A stretch of DNA of 64,000 bases from Pseudomonas putida (GTDB lineage: Bacteria; Pseudomonadota; Gammaproteobacteria; Pseudomonadales; Pseudomonadaceae): NCBI RefSeq assembly GCF_002741075.1, contig NZ_CP016634.1, forward strand, positions 1,713,501 through 1,777,500. The letters are read 5' to 3'. A program made the translations under genes and the position numbers. The notes under the pieces were generated by a model that saw only the letters and a list, made by a program, of their open reading frames with translations, ran no database searches and had not been told where the DNA came from. Of the stretch, positions 51,469-60,639 are shown piece by piece (within the stretch, counting starts at the first letter, position 1; each line of letters opens with the position of its first letter).

Positions 51469-53046
51469 CTATTTGGCGCCCTTGCTCATCTTGGCCTCGA
51501 TCTGCTTGTCCACATCGGCCCGAATCTGGTCGATGCTGAAGCTGGCCGGGCGCTGGCTTGGCGGATAGTCGATGAAGGTCTGCAAGAAGGCGGCTGCCTT
51601 CTGAGTCCCTTGGAACAGCAGGTAGTCGTTCTTGGTCAGCCAGTCGTAATACTGGTCCGAGACCACGTCGGCCCGCTCGTAAGGGTCCATGCGCAAGTTG
51701 AACAATTTCGGTGCGCGCAAGCAGGTGAATGGCTCGCTCCACACAGCGAAGCCACCCGGCGCACGCTGTTCGCAGAACACGATCTTCCAGTCACCGAAGC
51801 GCATCGATACCAGTTCGCCATCGTCGTTGAAGTAGTAGAACTCGGTACGCGCGCTCTTGTCGGCCTTGCCGGTCAGGAAGTCGAGCTGGTTAAAGCCGTC
51901 CAGGTGCACCTTGAAGTTCTTGCCACCGACGTCGGCGCCTTTGAGCAAGCGGTCCTTGATGGTGGTGTCACCCGCTGCGGCCAGCAAGGTCGGGAACCAG
52001 TCCAGGCCGGAGAACATTTCGGTGGTCACTTCGCCCGGCTTGATCTTGCCCGGCCAGCGCACCATGGCCGGAACCCGGTAGGCGCCCTCCCAGTTGGAGT
52101 TCTTCTCGTTGCGAAATGGTGTGGTCGCCGCATCCGGCCAGGACCACTGGTTCGGCCCGTTGTCGGTAGTGTAGACGACGATGGTGTTGTCGGTCAGCTT
52201 GAGGTCGTCCAACGCCTTGAGCAGTTTGCCGACATCACCGTCATGTTCGAGCATGCCATCGGCATACTCGTTGCCCACCATGCCGCTCTGCCCTTTCATC
52301 GCCTCGCGCACGTGGGTGAAGGCGTGCATGCGTGTGGTGTTCATCCAGACGAAGAACGGCTTGTCGGCCTTGGCCTGCTTGTCGATGAAGTTGATGGCGG
52401 CCTGGGTGGTGTCGTCGTCGATGGTTTCCATGCGCTTGCTGTTCAGCGCACCGGTATCCTCGATCTTGCCGTCGGCGGTGGAGTGGATCACCCCACGAGG
52501 CGTGGTGGACTTGACGAAAGGATCGTTGGGGTCTTTCGGCCAGTAGGGGCGCTCAGGCTCCTCTTCGGCGTTGAGGTGATAGAGGTTGCCGAAGAATTCG
52601 TCGAAACCATGGTTGGTCGGCAGGTATTCGTCGCGGTCGCCCAGGTGGTTCTTGCCGAACTGCCCGGTGGCATAGCCCAAGGCTTTGAGCGCCTGGGCGA
52701 TGGTCACGTCGCGATCCTGCAGGCCCACCTTGACCCCGGGCATGCCGACCTTGGACAGGCCCGTGCGCAAGGCCGTCTGGCCGGTGATGAAGGTCGACCG
52801 CCCCGCCGTACAACTATTCTCGGCGTAATAGTCGGTGAACATCATGCCTTCCTTGGCAATGCGGTCGATGTTCGGCGTCTTGTAGCCGACCACACCTTGC
52901 GCGTATGCGCTGATGTTGGTCTGTCCGATGTCATCGCCGAAAATCACCAGGATGTTCGGTTTTTCCGCTGCCGAGGCCATGGAGCATCCCACTATCGCGG
53001 TCGCCGTCAGGGCGAGACGCGATAACCACCGTCCTGTGCGCTTCAT
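51469..53046 (-). CDS. secreted sulfatase (arylsulfatase family)
   Basis: This 525-residue hydrolase has a signal peptide (residues 1-27). Metal-binding FGDDIGQ (D38, D39) and the formylglycine site CTAGR (C79) in ENSCTAGRSTF are intact; this is the CxAxR form that can be modified by an FGE-like or anaerobic enzyme. Other family landmarks are YATGQFGKNHLGD and YTTDNGPNQW. It hydrolyses a sulfate ester, probably in the periplasm; the substrate is unknown. It sits between the phosphatase and the MFS-fused gene, co-directional. Confidence 0.9.
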   Translation of the reverse strand: MKRTGRWLSRLALTATAIVGCSMASAAEKPNILVIFGDDIGQTNISAYAQGVVGYKTPNIDRIAKEGMMFTDYYAENSCTAGRSTFITGQTALRTGLSKVGMPGVKVGLQDRDVTIAQALKALGYATGQFGKNHLGDRDEYLPTNHGFDEFFGNLYHLNAEEEPERPYWPKDPNDPFVKSTTPRGVIHSTADGKIEDTGALNSKRMETIDDDTTQAAINFIDKQAKADKPFFVWMNTTRMHAFTHVREAMKGQSGMVGNEYADGMLEHDGDVGKLLKALDDLKLTDNTIVVYTTDNGPNQWSWPDAATTPFRNEKNSNWEGAYRVPAMVRWPGKIKPGEVTTEMFSGLDWFPTLLAAAGDTTIKDRLLKGADVGGKNFKVHLDGFNQLDFLTGKADKSARTEFYYFNDDGELVSMRFGDWKIVFCEQRAPGGFAVWSEPFTCLRAPKLFNLRMDPYERADVVSDQYYDWLTKNDYLLFQGTQKAAAFLQTFIDYPPSQRPASFSIDQIRADVDKQIEAKMSKGAK

Positions 53047-53155
53047 TGGTGCTTCTCCGTTCTGGTTGCTTGTCGTGTTCCACGACTACCTGAGCATCGA
53101 GACGCCGACGGCCTGACAGGTTTTCTCGTTGCTTGCTGTGGTGATGTGTATTGGC

Positions 53156-54166
53156 TTATGGGTGTGTTTCCTGATCGAAGGGATATATCCGATTCCATTC
53201 CTTGGCCATGTCCACGACCAGCCACTGCTTGTGTCTGGCCTCATCGAGGGCCTTGTCCAGCCGGCCCACCCCGCTTTGCCGGTCGTAGGCCCATTCCCGG
53301 CCCGCGTCGGTGTGGTGCACCAGGCCCGCCAGCCGACGGCCAGGCCCGGCCATGGTCCACTGCAGCATCTGCAGGTCGCCGTCGGAGTTGCCGAAGGCGA
53401 GGATCGGCCGACGGCCGATATAGGCCTCGATGCTCTCGGGTTTGCCTGGGCCATCGTCATTGTGGGTCAGCTGCGCGAGGCGCTGGATGCTCAGCTCGCC
53501 ATCCAGGTCCTGGAAGCGGCTGGCGAAGGTGGTGCCGATGACCTGCTCGGGTGGAATGCCATACACCTCCTCAGCGAAGGTGCGCATGAACGCCACTTCG
53601 CCGCCGGAAACGATGTACGTCTTGAAGCCATTGGCGCGCAGGTAGGCGAGCAACTCCAGCATGGGCTGGAAGACCATCTCGGTGTAGGGTTTGTGGGTAC
53701 GAGGATGAACGTTGCTGGCGAGCCAACGCCGAGCGTTCTGCGCGAAGGTGTCTGTGCTGATGCCGGTGTGGGTGGCCGTGACGATCTGCATCAAGCCTTT
53801 CATGCCACTGGCTGCCAAAGTCTTCTGGTCGCCTTCCAACACGGCCTTGAACGGCTGCTGGTTCTTCCACTGTGGGTGCTGCGGTGCCAGGCGCTTGACC
53901 TCGGCCATGGCGAACAGCACCTGGAAGTAAAGCGGCTGCTCGCTCCAGAGGGTTCCGTCGTTGTCAAACACCGCGATGCGTTGTGCCGGCGCTACGTAGT
54001 CCTTGTTTTGCTCGTCGCTCACCGCCTCGACAAAACCAATGATCGCCTCGCGCGATGGGCCGTCGTTCCAGGAAGGCAACGGATCCGCGGCGCGTGCCAG
54101 TACCGGCAGCAACAGGGCCAGGGTGAGCAACCAGTGCATCGAACGCGAGGGTGACTTCAGATGCAT
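53156..54166 (-). CDS. periplasmic HAD-type phosphatase
   Basis: The 336-residue protein has a signal peptide (about 1-26, ending LLPVLARA). HAD motif I is FDNDGTLW, motif II is YIVSGGE, and motif IV is FGNSDGDLQM. It is therefore an exported phosphatase acting in the periplasm. It is between the BatD-like gene (35 bp away) and the sulfatase gene, so it likely belongs to a long operon, and may process a phosphorylated product in concert with the sulfatase. Substrate unknown. Confidence 0.85.
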   Translation of the reverse strand: MHLKSPSRSMHWLLTLALLLPVLARAADPLPSWNDGPSREAIIGFVEAVSDEQNKDYVAPAQRIAVFDNDGTLWSEQPLYFQVLFAMAEVKRLAPQHPQWKNQQPFKAVLEGDQKTLAASGMKGLMQIVTATHTGISTDTFAQNARRWLASNVHPRTHKPYTEMVFQPMLELLAYLRANGFKTYIVSGGEVAFMRTFAEEVYGIPPEQVIGTTFASRFQDLDGELSIQRLAQLTHNDDGPGKPESIEAYIGRRPILAFGNSDGDLQMLQWTMAGPGRRLAGLVHHTDAGREWAYDRQSGVGRLDKALDEARHKQWLVVDMAKEWNRIYPFDQETHP

Positions 54167-54201
54167 ATGACTTCCTTGGTGAATGCAGGGCCTGGCACAT
54201 C

Positions 54202-55509
54202 TCAGGGGTTCAGTGGCTTCAGGGCATGTCGATCAGGCGAGGTGCGATGCGGCGGCTCGACGGCGCGGCGCAGCGCAGGCAACACCTGGGCAAACTCGGC
54301 GCTAGCGCGTGGGTCCGACGCGCCGCTGCCGTAACGTGATCTGAAGAAAGCTAGCAAACATTTGGAAACAGCAAGGGGTAATGGACGGGAAGCCGTTCTC
54401 ATTTCACGACATCCCGTCGCACGGCGGTGCCAGACATACAAGGCGCCGAGCTGGGGTGGATCCAGGGACAACTGCCCGGCGACCTGGCGCCAGGCGTAGT
54501 CGGCCGAGGCCAGACGAGCCTGCTCGCGCTGCTGCGACCACTTGCGCCAGCGGCTGCGCAGTGCCACTGCCCAGCCACGTCCGAGGTAGCCCAGCCCTGC
54601 AACCAGGGCAAGTGCTGAGAGTGCCAGCAGCCAGTGGCCAGCGACGTGTATCTGAGCCTTTTGCCCCAAAGCGCGCAGGTCATCGCTGATCGAAAACGGC
54701 GCCTGATAAGCGGCGTCGGCCGTCGCCTCCAGCGTCAGGGCGGGCACCGTGGCAGTCCGTGCTTGTGCGGTGGCGGCATCCCACCAGTGCAGTTCGATGG
54801 CCGGCAACTGGAAGCGACCAGCCTGTGTCACCACATAGGTCACGGCGTCCTCCCGCTGCCCGCCACTGACCCCGCCTCGCCCATCGCTCAGTGGCTTGAC
54901 CACTGGCGTTTGGGGGTAACGCTTGAGCCCGTCGACCTGGGCGAACGCCGGCGGTGGGATCAACATCGCTTGGGCCGCCAGGGCCTGTACATGCAAGTGC
55001 CGGGTGACGCTGTCACCCACCCGCAAGGGGGTGTGCGAGGGCTCCAGCGTCTGGCTGAACTGGACCTGGCTTGCCACCAGGCGGTGTTGCTGGGCGTTGC
55101 CGGCAGGCTGACGTGCGACGAAGTGCAACGCCTGGCTATGTACAGTGAGCGGCCCACTGCCCTGTCCTGGCTGCACTTCAATGGCCAAGGGCGGGATGTC
55201 ATACCCCCGCGCCTGCTCGGGGATTATCTGGTAGTTAAGACGCAGGCCGAAGAATGCTTTGCCATCGATCTGCTCGTTCAAATGCGTGGCTTCACCACTG
55301 GGGGCGGAAACCACTGCCCCGTCCAACGTCATCGTCGGCAAGCGAGGCGCTGCGTTGAACCAGGTATCGACCAGCAAGTCGATCTGCAGGACCACCGTGC
55401 CGCCCACCAGCACCTTTTCCGATGGGAGCAACTGGCTGCGAATCTTGACCTGCGGCTCAGCGGCTTGAACCAGCAGGGGCACCAGCATGACCAGTAACAG
55501 GTACTTCAT
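54202..55509 (-). CDS. BatD-like protein
   Basis: This 435-residue protein has a signal peptide (MKYLLLVMLVPLLVQA), an extracytoplasmic beta-rich region as in BatD, one C-terminal membrane helix near 305-325 and a cytoplasmic tail. The ATG at 55509 overlaps the stop of the VWA/TPR gene by 4 bp; the frame upstream is out of phase. BatD-type proteins work with MoxR and VWA proteins in envelope stress, chaperone-like or enzyme-maturation roles. Confidence 0.82.
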   Translation of the reverse strand: MKYLLLVMLVPLLVQAAEPQVKIRSQLLPSEKVLVGGTVVLQIDLLVDTWFNAAPRLPTMTLDGAVVSAPSGEATHLNEQIDGKAFFGLRLNYQIIPEQARGYDIPPLAIEVQPGQGSGPLTVHSQALHFVARQPAGNAQQHRLVASQVQFSQTLEPSHTPLRVGDSVTRHLHVQALAAQAMLIPPPAFAQVDGLKRYPQTPVVKPLSDGRGGVSGGQREDAVTYVVTQAGRFQLPAIELHWWDAATAQARTATVPALTLEATADAAYQAPFSISDDLRALGQKAQIHVAGHWLLALSALALVAGLGYLGRGWAVALRSRWRKWSQQREQARLASADYAWRQVAGQLSLDPPQLGALYVWHRRATGCREMRTASRPLPLAVSKCLLAFFRSRYGSGASDPRASAEFAQVLPALRRAVEPPHRTSPDRHALKPLNP

Positions 55510-57092
55510 GGTGTGGCCTCCCTGGCAGCATCCTGCAGGAGGAACTTGCGCCTGAGAAATTGGGCGGGCGAGGTAGTGAGGTTGTTCAACCATACTTGAT
55601 CGGCGCTGGCCTGCCCGGCGCTGCGCTGGATCGTCTTGCCCTTGCCGGAGGGGTTGTCGAAGTCGACCTTGTCCGCCTTTTCGTCCGGTGGCCCGGCTTG
55701 CTGTTGCTCGTCACGGTCCTTCAGCAGAGCCTGGGCCAGGGCAAGGTTGGCGCTGGCCTCGGGAAACGTCGCCTGACGTTTCAGCGCCTGCTGGTAGGCG
55801 GCAATCGCTTGGTCGAACCGGGACAGGCGCACATAGGTATTGCCCAGATAGAAATACGCAGGCGCTGTGTCCAACCGGGCGAACTGCGCCAGCGCGACAT
55901 CGAACTGCGCTGCGCGGTAGGCCGCCAGGCCTTTCCAGTAGGGATCGCTGAAATGGCGTGCTGCGTCTGGGTAGTGGCCGTGCTCGAAGGCCCAACGCCC
56001 CTGCTGGTCGGGTGTGAAGAAGGCGTCGGCCAGAGGGCCGGCCTGCGCCGTTTGTCCGGCCGAACCGAGCACCAGCGCCAACAGCCACCCGCCCAGCCAA
56101 TGAACCCGCCAACCGCGGCGCACACTCAGCAACGCCAGTATCAGCAGCGGCCAGCACAGCCAGTAGCCGGCGTCTTTCCAATGCGGCGGCTGCCCCGCTT
56201 CTTGCACGGCCTGGAAATGCCGCTGGGCATGCAACTCGACCCAATCCAGATCCTCATCGCTCAAGGTCAGGCTACCCAACGGCGCATCCGCCGCCTTGGC
56301 CAGGCCTTCGAGGCCTTCGCGGTCGAACGACGCACGCTGGGTCTGGCCGCGCGCGTCGGCCAATGGCCGGCCCTGGGCATCCTGCACCACACCCCCGTCC
56401 TGGCTGCCCACCGCGAGTACCAATACCTGCAGATCGCTGCCTTGCAACGCTTTGCCAATGGCGTGGAACTGAGTCGCATCGGCACCATCGGTCACCAACA
56501 CCAGTGTTCCGGGGACTTGCTCGGCGGCCAGCAAACGCTTGGCCAGCACGATCGCCCCCAAGGCATCCTTGCCCGGGCGCTCGATCAAGCCACTGGACAA
56601 TGCCTGGAGGAAGCTGTCGAGCAATGCCGCATCATTGGTCGGTGGCAGCACCAGGTGGGCGCTGCCGGCATAGGCGATCAACGCCACGCGACTGCCGGCA
56701 CGGCGCTGGATCAGATCGTGCAAGGTGTGCCGGGCCGCCGCCAGACGCGACGGCGGCACATCGTTCGCAGCCATCGAAGGCGACAGGTCCACGGCCAGGA
56801 TGAGCGGCGCGCGGTTGTCCAGAAATGCCGGCGTGTCCTGCTCCCAAGTCGGCCCGGCGGCCGCCACCGCGCCGAGCACCAGCATCGCCCCGAGCAGATG
56901 GACCGGGTGCAGACGATGACGCTCCTGCGGTGTGATCACCAAGTGCTCAACCAGATGCGCTGCGATGATGCCGTCAAGCTGCCGGGTAAGGTCATGGCGT
57001 CGCGCCCACAGCACAGGCAGCGCCACCCCTGGGATGATCACTAGCAGCCACAGCGGGCGCAAAAAATGGAAGGCCGCCAGGTCGATGTTCAT
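55506..57092 (-). CDS. VWA-domain + TPR protein (BatB/BatC-like fusion)
   Basis: This is a 528-residue protein. Membrane helices flank the VWA domain (about 80-285), whose MIDAS motif is DLSPSMA with further TDGAD. Helices near 300-350 and TPR repeats near 385-470 (AYFYLGNTYVRLSRFDQAI) follow. In many bacteria these are two genes, BatB and BatC; here they are joined. It starts one base after the first VWA gene ends. Confidence 0.87.
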   Translation of the reverse strand: MNIDLAAFHFLRPLWLLVIIPGVALPVLWARRHDLTRQLDGIIAAHLVEHLVITPQERHRLHPVHLLGAMLVLGAVAAAGPTWEQDTPAFLDNRAPLILAVDLSPSMAANDVPPSRLAAARHTLHDLIQRRAGSRVALIAYAGSAHLVLPPTNDAALLDSFLQALSSGLIERPGKDALGAIVLAKRLLAAEQVPGTLVLVTDGADATQFHAIGKALQGSDLQVLVLAVGSQDGGVVQDAQGRPLADARGQTQRASFDREGLEGLAKAADAPLGSLTLSDEDLDWVELHAQRHFQAVQEAGQPPHWKDAGYWLCWPLLILALLSVRRGWRVHWLGGWLLALVLGSAGQTAQAGPLADAFFTPDQQGRWAFEHGHYPDAARHFSDPYWKGLAAYRAAQFDVALAQFARLDTAPAYFYLGNTYVRLSRFDQAIAAYQQALKRQATFPEASANLALAQALLKDRDEQQQAGPPDEKADKVDFDNPSGKGKTIQRSAGQASADQVWLNNLTTSPAQFLRRKFLLQDAAREATP

Positions 57093-57093
57093 A

Positions 57094-58095
57094 TCAGCCT
57101 TGCGCCTCTGCATCGGATCGGTGAGCGGTGTCGCGCACGCCCGCCAATGCCGATACACCATGTGCGAGCAGCAGGAGCAGCAGCGCAGCCCCCAGCGGCA
57201 GCCAGAACAGATCACGCTTGGGTTGATGACTCAAGGTCTTGACCCGATGCGCAGTGATGCGATCGAGCGTGGCGTATACCTGTCGCAAGGCATCGCTGTC
57301 GTCGGCGCGGAAGAACTGCCCACCGGTCACCCGGGCAATGTCCTGCAGGGCCTGCAGGTCGACCTTGGCCTCACCGCTGGCGCCGGGATCGCCGATGCCG
57401 ATGGTGTGCACCACGATACCCCGATCGTGGGCCATGGCTGCGGCGTGGCCCGGGGTGATTGCGCTACTGGTGTCATTGCCGTCGGTCAGCAGGATCAGCA
57501 TTTTTTCCTGCTCCGTGGCGCCGTCGAACAACTTGATGGAAAGGCCGATGGCATCGCCCAAGGCAGTATTGGGACCGGCCATGCCGATGCCTACTTCGTC
57601 GAGCAGAATACCCAGGCTGGCGTGATCGAGAGTCAGCGGGGCCTGGGGGTAGGCACCGGTGCCGAATACGATCAGCCCGATGCGATCGTCCTTGCGGCGC
57701 TGGATAAAATCTCGCACCACGTCCTTCACCGCGTGAAGACGGTCGACCCGCTGCCCCGCTGGGGTGCTGTAGTCGGTGGTTGCCATGGACTGAGAGATGT
57801 CGATCGCGAGCATCAGATCGCGCACTGGCTGCTCCCGCACGATGGGCTTTTCCACCCAGACGGGTCGGGTACAGGCCAGCAACACCAGGGCCCAGACCAG
57901 CCAGGCCAGGAGCAATTGCCAGCGCCCGCTACCTGCGGTGACGCGCCCGGGTTCCTGGCCCACGGCACGGCTCATGGCGGCGAAGAACGGCACCCGCATC
58001 GCGCTGCGCGACTCACGGTAGGCCGGCAGGTAGCGATAGGCCAGCCAGGGCGCCGGCAGCAACAGCAACAACCAGGGGTATTCAAGCTGCCACAT
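57094..58095 (-). CDS. VWA-domain membrane protein (BatA-like)
   Basis: The 333-residue protein starts MWQLEYPWLL. It has two N-terminal helices, a VWA domain with MIDAS DISQSMA (about 90) and TDGND, and a C-terminal membrane helix near 305-325. It overlaps the DUF4381 gene by 14 bp. With the MoxR ATPase and DUF58 protein it forms the usual MoxR-VWA chaperone set. Confidence 0.88.
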   Translation of the reverse strand: MWQLEYPWLLLLLPAPWLAYRYLPAYRESRSAMRVPFFAAMSRAVGQEPGRVTAGSGRWQLLLAWLVWALVLLACTRPVWVEKPIVREQPVRDLMLAIDISQSMATTDYSTPAGQRVDRLHAVKDVVRDFIQRRKDDRIGLIVFGTGAYPQAPLTLDHASLGILLDEVGIGMAGPNTALGDAIGLSIKLFDGATEQEKMLILLTDGNDTSSAITPGHAAAMAHDRGIVVHTIGIGDPGASGEAKVDLQALQDIARVTGGQFFRADDSDALRQVYATLDRITAHRVKTLSHQPKRDLFWLPLGAALLLLLLAHGVSALAGVRDTAHRSDAEAQG

Positions 58096-58588
58096 GGTGC
58101 ACCTCGATCCACTGACGGCATGTCTTGAGCAACGCCCGAACCTCTTCGTCAGCCAAGGCCTGCAAGCGATCGGCCGGCGCATAGGCCAGCAGTGCCAGGT
58201 GCTGGGCGAAGGTCGCAGGCAGCGGTGTGGCGCAGTGCCGTTGCAAAAATGCCTGCCATTGGGCGTCGCGCAAACTGGCAGCGCAGGCCCCATCAGGCAT
58301 CGACAACGCAACCCGTTTGAGCAGTTCAGGGACCTCGCGCAGGGCCGCCAGGCGCTGCGCCGGGTCTTCCAGGGCCAGAGCCAAGGCCGCCAGGCGGGCC
58401 AGCGCTTCACGCCGGTAGCGATTGCGCCGCCACCGCAGGTAGCGCCAGATGGCCGAGGCGCCGAGCAACAGCATCATCCCCCCCAGCAGGGCCAACCAAC
58501 CCCAGGTCTGGGGCCAATAGCTGGTGGGCACAGCCGGCAGCGCAAGCTCGCGCAACTGGTCGATGCTGGGGCTGGGCGCGCGGTTCAT
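58082..58588 (-). CDS. DUF4381 membrane protein
   Basis: This 168-residue protein has a single N-terminal membrane segment near 28-47 and a basic cytoplasmic region. DUF4381 is a regular part of MoxR-VWA operons. Its start overlaps the DUF58 stop by 4 bp (ATGA). Its individual function is unknown. Confidence 0.82.
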   Translation of the reverse strand: MNRAPSPSIDQLRELALPAVPTSYWPQTWGWLALLGGMMLLLGASAIWRYLRWRRNRYRREALARLAALALALEDPAQRLAALREVPELLKRVALSMPDGACAASLRDAQWQAFLQRHCATPLPATFAQHLALLAYAPADRLQALADEEVRALLKTCRQWIEVHHVAA

Positions 58589-59532
58589 CGGGGCATCACC
58601 GATAACCGGCCCAGCTCCGCCCTGAGTTGCACCAGGCTGTCGCGACCGGTGCTGAACATCATCAAGGGGACTTGGCTGCGCCGCAGCAAGGTGGCTACCG
58701 CCTTGAGCCTTGCGCTGAGGAACTCACCCAAAGGCCGATGAACCTGGCGACGAGCGATTTCCAGCTCTACCTGCAACTCCCCCTGGGTCACCATCACCCT
58801 GCCCTGTTCAGGCAGTTGCAAGGCAATGGGGTCGAACACCTGCAAGGCCAACACGTCGTTATGGGCACGCAGCTGGCGCAGCAGCTGCAAGGTGTGGTCA
58901 GTCACGCCGGAAAAATCGCTGATGATCACGATCAGGTGATCATGCCCGGCAATGCCCAGGCACTGACGCAACACGCGATCGAGCTGCTCCGGCTGCTCAT
59001 CATCGACGTGGCTGGCATGAAGTGCCTGGTTGTGACGAACCACGGCCGAACACAGCGCCTCGACACGGGCTCGACTGCGCAAGGGGCGAACCGTTTCGAT
59101 CTGCTGGTCGTTGAACACCAACCCGCCCACTCGGTCCCCGGCATGAAACGCCATCCACGCGCCGATCGCCCCCAATTGCGCGGCCGTGACGGATTTGAAG
59201 CACTGCCGCGAGCCGAAATACATGCTCATGCGCTGGTCGACCAGCAGCAGTGTCGGACGGTCGCGCTCTTCGGTGTAACTGCGTACGAACGGCTTGCTGT
59301 AGCGCAGCGACGCCCGCCAATCGAGGTGGCGCAGGTCGTCTCCCGGGGTGTATTGACGCAGCTCGTCGAAGCTCAGCCCACGCCCGCGCAAGCGCGCGGC
59401 ATGGCTGCCGGACAGCACGCTGGACAACGGCTGTCGCGAGAGAAAACTCAGGTCGCGCACACGATGCTCCAGCAGCATCAGCTGTTCGAGCGATACATAC
59501 ACCGAACCATCCGCGCTCACTGACCCTGACAT
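58585..59532 (-). CDS. DUF58 protein of the MoxR operon
   Basis: This 315-residue cytoplasmic protein has the DUF58 core GRGLSFDELRQYTPGDDLRH followed by LDWRASLRYSKPFVRSYTEE, plus a VWA-like C-terminal fold (VIIISDFSG). The divergent N-terminus lacks a membrane anchor. It lies 12 bp after the MoxR gene and is coupled to DUF4381. Confidence 0.88.
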   Translation of the reverse strand: MSGSVSADGSVYVSLEQLMLLEHRVRDLSFLSRQPLSSVLSGSHAARLRGRGLSFDELRQYTPGDDLRHLDWRASLRYSKPFVRSYTEERDRPTLLLVDQRMSMYFGSRQCFKSVTAAQLGAIGAWMAFHAGDRVGGLVFNDQQIETVRPLRSRARVEALCSAVVRHNQALHASHVDDEQPEQLDRVLRQCLGIAGHDHLIVIISDFSGVTDHTLQLLRQLRAHNDVLALQVFDPIALQLPEQGRVMVTQGELQVELEIARRQVHRPLGEFLSARLKAVATLLRRSQVPLMMFSTGRDSLVQLRAELGRLSVMPR

Positions 59533-59544
59533 GTCAGCCTCCTG

Positions 59545-60516
59545 TCACGCCGGGACCGCGACCTTGTCCAGCAAGCGGTCCAGCACCTGGTCAGCGCCGA
59601 TCCCATCGGCCACGGCGTCATAGGAGAGCAGCAAGCGGTGACGCAGCACTGGGTGCAGCACTGTGCGCACATCATCCGGCGTCACGTAATCGTTGCCTTG
59701 CAGCCAGGCATGCGCCCGTGAGACCCGGTCCAGGCTGATGCCTCCCCGCGGGCTGGCCCCGACCTTGATCCAGCGCGCCAGGTCGCTGTCATAGTCGGCG
59801 GGATGGCGAGTGGCGTTGATCAGGTCCACCACATACCGGTCGATGGCCTCGGACACATGCACGCCACCGACCTCGCGGCGTGCGGCGAAGATCGCCTCCT
59901 GGGCCATCGGTGGCACTTCGCCCGGGGAGCCGCTGTGCGAGTCCTCACCACGCACCATGCGTAGCACCTGGGCTTCATCCTCTACCTTGGGGTAGTCGAT
60001 CAGCAGCTTCATCAGGAAGCGATCCATCTGCGCCTCCGGCAATGGATAGGTGCCTTCCTGCTCGATAGGGTTCTGGGTCGCCAGCACCATGAACAGCCCG
60101 GACATCGAGTGGGTCTGGCCAGAGACGGTGATCTGGCGCTCCTCCATGGCCTCCAGCAAAGCCGCCTGCACCTTGGCCGGCGCCCGGTTGATCTCATCTG
60201 CCAGAATCACATTGCCAAACAGAGGCCCTGGCTGGAAGCGAAGCTGGTTGCCGCTGTCGGTCTGCTGGAGGATCTCGCCACCGGTGATATCGGAGGGCAG
60301 CAAGTCGGGCGTGAACTGGATACGGCTCATGCGTGCATCCAGGTGGGTCGCCAGGGCCTTCACCGTGCGTGTCTTGGCGAGCCCGGGCAGGCTTTCGAGC
60401 AACACGTGTCCGTTGGCCAGCAACGCCAGCATGATATGGCCGATGGTCTGCTCCTGGCCGAGCACCTGCTGGCCGACCCGAGCCTGCAGCTCGGCAATCT
60501 CATCACGCATGGTCAC
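59545..60516 (-). CDS. MoxR-family AAA+ ATPase
   Basis: This 323-residue ATPase has the MoxR-type P-loop LPGLAKT (43-49), Walker B LADEINRAPAK, sensor ATQNPIEQEGTYPLPEAQMD and the family-specific RGGISL. It is first in an eight-gene co-directional run. MoxR proteins remodel VWA-domain partners, often in maturation or stress pathways. Confidence 0.92.
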   Translation of the reverse strand: MTMRDEIAELQARVGQQVLGQEQTIGHIMLALLANGHVLLESLPGLAKTRTVKALATHLDARMSRIQFTPDLLPSDITGGEILQQTDSGNQLRFQPGPLFGNVILADEINRAPAKVQAALLEAMEERQITVSGQTHSMSGLFMVLATQNPIEQEGTYPLPEAQMDRFLMKLLIDYPKVEDEAQVLRMVRGEDSHSGSPGEVPPMAQEAIFAARREVGGVHVSEAIDRYVVDLINATRHPADYDSDLARWIKVGASPRGGISLDRVSRAHAWLQGNDYVTPDDVRTVLHPVLRHRLLLSYDAVADGIGADQVLDRLLDKVAVPA

Positions 60517-60639
60517 GGTCGCTCTCCTTGACGCCCTGGCAATCGCTCCGGTAAGTCGCTGGTAACTTTAGTCCACAGGCGATCGTTCGCCATTGAAAAG
60601 CCCGCCGATGCCTGTCGCGTACAACCTATGTTGTCTGCT

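Noticed and set aside
51610..53025. 471-codon plus-strand frame
   Set aside because: Antisense to the sulfatase, which has a clear active site and signal peptide.
55560..57044. 494-codon plus-strand frame
   Set aside because: Antisense to the VWA/TPR gene; no domain.
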